Positions 61,284-64,000 of a stretch of 64,000 nucleotides of DNA are shown one piece after another. The translations under genes were made by a program, and so were the position numbers. Origin of the DNA: Candidatus Wallbacteria bacterium. Lineage in GTDB: Bacteria; Muiribacteriota; JAQTZZ01. The DNA lies in NCBI GenBank assembly GCA_028687545.1, contig JAQTZZ010000004.1, positions 62,001 to 126,000 of the forward strand, written 5' to 3'. Each line of letters opens with the position of its first letter. Position 1 is the stretch's first letter. The notes below the pieces were generated by a model. The model saw only the letters and a program-made list of their open reading frames with translations, ran no database searches and had not been told where the DNA came from.

Positions 61284-61303
61284 TTGATAAGTAATTTATC
61301 AAA
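61283..61303. promoter_or_regulatory. Inverted repeat at the start of the carbamoyltransferase gene
   Basis: TTTGATAA (61283-61290) and TTATCAAA (61296-61303) are perfect 8-base arms around GTAAT. It covers the site where a ribosome-binding sequence is expected for the - strand gene. It could be an operator or a start-site hairpin. Confidence 0.4.
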
Positions 61304-61340
61304 ATCAGGCCGGAATTCAAAAGTTTCTCCAATCTGCCAG

Positions 61341-61370
61341 TTGAATTTTCCGACCAGGATGGGATAAAAT
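61341..61370 (+). promoter_or_regulatory. Possible promoter of the kds operon
   Basis: TTGAAT (61341-61346) and TAAAAT (61365-61370) with an 18-base spacer, 40 bases before the kdsA start, in the 126-base divergent gap. Moderate match by eye. Confidence 0.4.
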
Positions 61371-61409
61371 TGGTCCTGCTGATAACACGAAAAGGGAGTT
61401 TTGCCGAAG

Positions 61410-62243
61410 GTGCCACTAAAAAAAATTTCAATTTCCACAAAAGTACGGATCGGGATCGGGGAACCGCTGACACTGATTGCCGGACCCTGTGTGATCGAAC
61501 CGGATGAATTGATTCTCAGGACTGTGGGACTGGAGCTCAAGAAAATCTGCCAGGATCTGGGGATCAACTTCATTTTCAAAACTTCATACGACAAGGCTAA
61601 CCGTTCCGCCGGTGATGCCTATCGGGGACCGGGTCTGGAAAAATCACTGCCCATCCTGGAGAAACTGAAGAAGGAACTGGAAGTTCCGCTGCTGATAGAT
61701 ATCCATCAGCCGTCTGAAGCGAAAATAATCGCAGCCGTGGCTGATGTACTGCAGATCCCGGCGTTTCTATGCCGCCAGACCGACCTGCTTACTGCCGCCG
61801 CGGAGACGGGCAAAGTCGTGAATCTCAAAAAAGGGCAATTCCTGGCCCCCTCGGATGTCAGGCATGCGGTGAAAAAAATCGAAGCCTGCGGAAACCAGCG
61901 GATTCTGCTTACTGAACGGGGCGCAAGTTTCGGCTATCATAACCTGGTAGTGGACATGCGCTCGTTTGAAATCATGAAAAAAACCGGATATCCAGTGATT
62001 TTCGACGCCACACACAGCGTGCAGCTGCCTGGCGCAGGTGAGTCAGGGACCGCAGGTGAACGTGAATACATCCCGCTGCTCGCGAAAGCAGCCCTGGCTG
62101 CAGGAGCCAATGCCCTGTTCATGGAAGTCCATCCCGAACCTGACAAAGCCCTCTGCGACGCATCCAACCAGTTCAGGTTGAGTGAAATGGATAAGTTGTT
62201 AAGAAAACTCACGGAGATATACAGGGTGGTAAACAGTGATTGA
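61410..62243 (+). CDS. kdsA: 3-deoxy-D-manno-octulosonate 8-phosphate synthase
   Basis: Joins phosphoenolpyruvate and arabinose 5-phosphate to make KDO-8-phosphate for the inner core of lipopolysaccharide. TIM-barrel motifs: LTLIAGPCVIE, FKTSYDKANRSAGDAYRGPG, DIHQPSEA, LCRQTDLL, KKGQFLAPSD, LTERGASFGYHNLVVDMRS and MEVHPEPDKALCD. 277 residues from GTG 61410 (GGGAG 11 bases upstream); TTG 61401 is too close to that box. The stop overlaps kdsD (8 bases). Confidence 0.94.
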   Translation: MPLKKISISTKVRIGIGEPLTLIAGPCVIEPDELILRTVGLELKKICQDLGINFIFKTSYDKANRSAGDAYRGPGLEKSLPILEKLKKELEVPLLIDIHQPSEAKIIAAVADVLQIPAFLCRQTDLLTAAAETGKVVNLKKGQFLAPSDVRHAVKKIEACGNQRILLTERGASFGYHNLVVDMRSFEIMKKTGYPVIFDATHSVQLPGAGESGTAGEREYIPLLAKAALAAGANALFMEVHPEPDKALCDASNQFRLSEMDKLLRKLTEIYRVVNSD

Positions 62244-63201
62244 GCTGGCAAAATCAGTACTGGAAAGCGAATCGCAGGCCATTCTGCGGCTACGCGGTTT
62301 CCTGGACGGCAGATTCAATGAAGCGGTCAAAATGATCGACGGATGTGAGGGCACCCTGATCGTCTCTGGAATGGGGAAATCAGGATTAATCGGCCGCAAG
62401 ATATCTGCAACCTTCGCGTCCCTGGGAGTTTCTTCGGCTTTCATGCACCCCGCCGAAGCCATTCATGGCGACCTGGGAATGATCCGTGAGAAAGACGTGA
62501 TCCTGGCGCTTTCCAACAGCGGAGAGACACAGGAAGTGATCCGGCTGGTGCCTTTCATCCGCAGACTTGGCGGCAGAATCATCTCGCTGGTCGGCAATCT
62601 GGATTCATTTCTTTCCAGAAATTCGGATCTGGCGATTTACTGCGGCGTGGAAAAGGAAGCCTGCCCGCTCAATCTGGCGCCCACTTCATCCACTACCGCC
62701 ATGCTGGCCATGGGTGACGCCCTGGCGATCGCAGTGGCACGGGTCAGAAACGTCCAGGAGCAGGATTTCGCCAAGTTCCATCCAGGCGGAAGCCTGGGCC
62801 AGAAACTGCTGAACCGGGTGCGCGATGTGATGCATACAGGTGACCGCATACCACGCGTAAAATCCAGTCAGCCCCTCTCTGATGCGCTGATTGAGATAAC
62901 CAACAAAGGTTTCGGATTCACGCTGGTGACTGAAGGAGCGGATCTTCTGGCTGGAATTCTCACTGACGGCGACCTCCGGCGCATCCTGCAGAGCGGAAAA
63001 TTCGAACTGTCAATGCCGGTTTCCGGATACATGTCCAGAAAACCCAAGAGTATCAAAGGTGAAACTCTGATCGCAGACGCCCTGGAGATGATGGAAAAGT
63101 TTTCCATCACTGCCCTGGTCGTTGTCGAGAGAGACACTCCGGAAGGGATAGTGCACCTGCACGACCTGCTGGGGCGGGGGAATATCAGGATTGAATTGTA
63201 A
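62236..63201 (+). CDS. kdsD: Arabinose 5-phosphate isomerase (KdsD/KpsF)
   Basis: Makes arabinose 5-phosphate from ribulose 5-phosphate, the KdsA substrate. SIS domain (about 25-165: VSGMGKSGLIGRKISATFASLGVSSAFMHPAEAIHGDLGMI, SNSGETQEV, SSTTAMLAMGDALA) and two CBS domains (about 195-321: VMHTGDRIP, GILTDGDLRRIL). The start is GTG 62236, 8 bases inside kdsA. Confidence 0.94.
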   Translation: MIELAKSVLESESQAILRLRGFLDGRFNEAVKMIDGCEGTLIVSGMGKSGLIGRKISATFASLGVSSAFMHPAEAIHGDLGMIREKDVILALSNSGETQEVIRLVPFIRRLGGRIISLVGNLDSFLSRNSDLAIYCGVEKEACPLNLAPTSSTTAMLAMGDALAIAVARVRNVQEQDFAKFHPGGSLGQKLLNRVRDVMHTGDRIPRVKSSQPLSDALIEITNKGFGFTLVTEGADLLAGILTDGDLRRILQSGKFELSMPVSGYMSRKPKSIKGETLIADALEMMEKFSITALVVVERDTPEGIVHLHDLLGRGNIRIEL

Positions 63202-63217
63202 AATGTAAAGGTGGAGA

Positions 63218-63772
63218 ATGAAGCCTTCCGGCATGGCAGCAAAATACAAGAAAATCAAAGCCCTGATTCTGGATGTGGACGGGGTTCTCACGGACGGATT
63301 ACTGTATTTCAGCGATGCCGGTGAGTCGTTCAAGGCTTTCAACGTTCAGGACGGGCTCGGCATAGCAGTCTGGCGCTCAGCCGGATACAAAGTTTTCATC
63401 ATCACCGGAAGAAAATCCCGGATCGTCAAGCGCAGAGCGGATGATCTTCAGATCGACGGAGTATTCCAGGGTGTCGGCAACAAACTGGAAGCACTCAAAC
63501 TGATCTGCCGGCAGCACGAACTCAACCTTCAGGAACTCGCCTATGTCGGAGACGATCTGAATGACCTGTCTGCCCTCCTCTGCTGCGGCGTCTCGCTGGC
63601 CCCGCGCCAGGCTGTCCCGGAAGTCAAAAACCGTGTGGATCATGTGCTGGCCCGTGCAGGCGGGTCTGGAGCCGTACGCGAAGCCATCGAGCTGATTCTG
63701 AAAAAAAAGGGAACCTGGGACAAAGTGCTGGAGCATTTTGAAACCGGGCCGGAAGAGAGGACTGGGAAGTGA
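63218..63772 (+). CDS. kdsC: KDO-8-phosphate phosphatase (HAD family)
   Basis: Removes the phosphate from KDO-8-phosphate. HAD motifs: LILDVDGVLTDG (motif I), FIITGRKS (motif II), Lys in GVGNKLEAL and YVGDDLNDL (motif III). 184 residues, the usual size of the tetrameric cap-less enzyme. AAGGTGGAG stands before the ATG. The stop overlaps argS (GTGA). Confidence 0.93.
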   Translation: MKPSGMAAKYKKIKALILDVDGVLTDGLLYFSDAGESFKAFNVQDGLGIAVWRSAGYKVFIITGRKSRIVKRRADDLQIDGVFQGVGNKLEALKLICRQHELNLQELAYVGDDLNDLSALLCCGVSLAPRQAVPEVKNRVDHVLARAGGSGAVREAIELILKKKGTWDKVLEHFETGPEERTGK

Positions 63773-64000
63773 TCGATCTGCTGACTGAAATATACGGCTG
63801 TTTGATTAAACAGCTCCCCCCAGGGCTTGACCCTGCCGTGATCTGTGAAATACCCAAGGCTGAGTTCGGAGATCTGGCAATCCCATGCTTCGTGATGGCC
63901 AGAGAACAGAAAAGAAAACCTCAGGAAATAGCTCAGGATCTGATGTCCAGAATGACGACCGATCCCGATATTATGAATTTATGCACCCTGTCCGTTTCCG
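63769..64000 (+). CDS. argS: Arginyl-tRNA synthetase, 3' end outside the window
   Basis: The first 77 codons only. GTG at 63769 overlaps the kdsC stop by 4 bases, and the frame stays open to the end of the window. The sequence (EIPKAEFGDLAIPCFVMARE then KPQEIAQDLMSRM) fits the N-terminal tRNA-binding domain of ArgS, which has the pattern GD-x-A and P-x-x-IA. The HIGH and KMSKS motifs lie beyond the window. Co-location of argS with KDO genes suggests a shared transcript. Confidence 0.7.
   Translation, partial: MIDLLTEIYGCLIKQLPPGLDPAVICEIPKAEFGDLAIPCFVMAREQKRKPQEIAQDLMSRMTTDPDIMNLCTLSVS

Noticed and set aside
1-64000. tRNA, rRNA, transposase or integrase genes
   Set aside because: None could be recognised on either strand by eye; the accessory island seems to lack its own recombinase inside the window.

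Overview
The window comes from the chromosome of a Gram-negative bacterium. It carries a complete KDO set (kdsA, kdsD, kdsC), two lipoproteins with clear lipoboxes, a Wzx/Wzy/Wzz polysaccharide system, and a divergent proton-pumping pyrophosphatase. I cannot name the lineage from sequence alone. The mix of NHL, HEAT and TPR proteins, radical SAM enzymes and SAH hydrolase would suit an uncultivated phylum, but that is a guess. No rRNA, tRNA, CRISPR array or transposase was seen, and no gene-free stretch exceeds about 270 bases.

Bases 1-24,656 (+ strand, AT-rich for most of its length) are a surface-polysaccharide locus. After the tail of an SGNH-like gene come legB, legC, an unexpected 3-hydroxybutyryl-CoA dehydrogenase, legH-like, legI, legG, ptmE-like and legF. 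Together these form a nearly complete GDP-sugar route to CMP-legionaminic acid. Next are the flippase (wzx-like), a sialyltransferase-like enzyme, an FkbM-like protein, a cupin/perosamine-synthase-like/N-methyltransferase-like trio, glycosyltransferases, a sulfatase-fold membrane enzyme, a GT-C-like protein, a polymerase candidate (wzy-like) and a Wzz-like protein. Many junctions are 4-base ATGA overlaps, so the locus probably works as one long operon.

Bases 24,738-29,772 (- strand) hold a B12-type radical SAM protein, a membrane-anchored GT2, a methyltransferase, a small membrane protein and a metallophosphoesterase. Bases 29,860-33,110 are an accessory island: a VapBC-like pair, a DUF6922/AbiEii pair and a DUF4143 ATPase. 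Between and after these modules lie three decayed fragments of the neighbouring metallophosphoesterase gene, which is the most unusual structure in the window.

Bases 33,116-45,067 are mostly housekeeping: an EamA transporter, ahcY, and a nadB-pyrR-pyrB-pyrC-pyrK-pyrD operon, then a HEAT-repeat protein and a secreted M14 carboxypeptidase. Bases 45,132-53,506 (- strand) encode the membrane pyrophosphatase and a tightly coupled four-gene operon (NHL protein, propeller lipoprotein, TPR lipoprotein, radical SAM protein). Bases 53,555-61,283 hold a secreted endonuclease, a secreted duplicated-domain protein, a CPBP protease, an 8-oxoguanine-deaminase-like enzyme, and a carbamoyltransferase/SxtJ/DUF5989/flippase-like block. 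The window ends with kdsA-kdsD-kdsC and the first 77 codons of argS.
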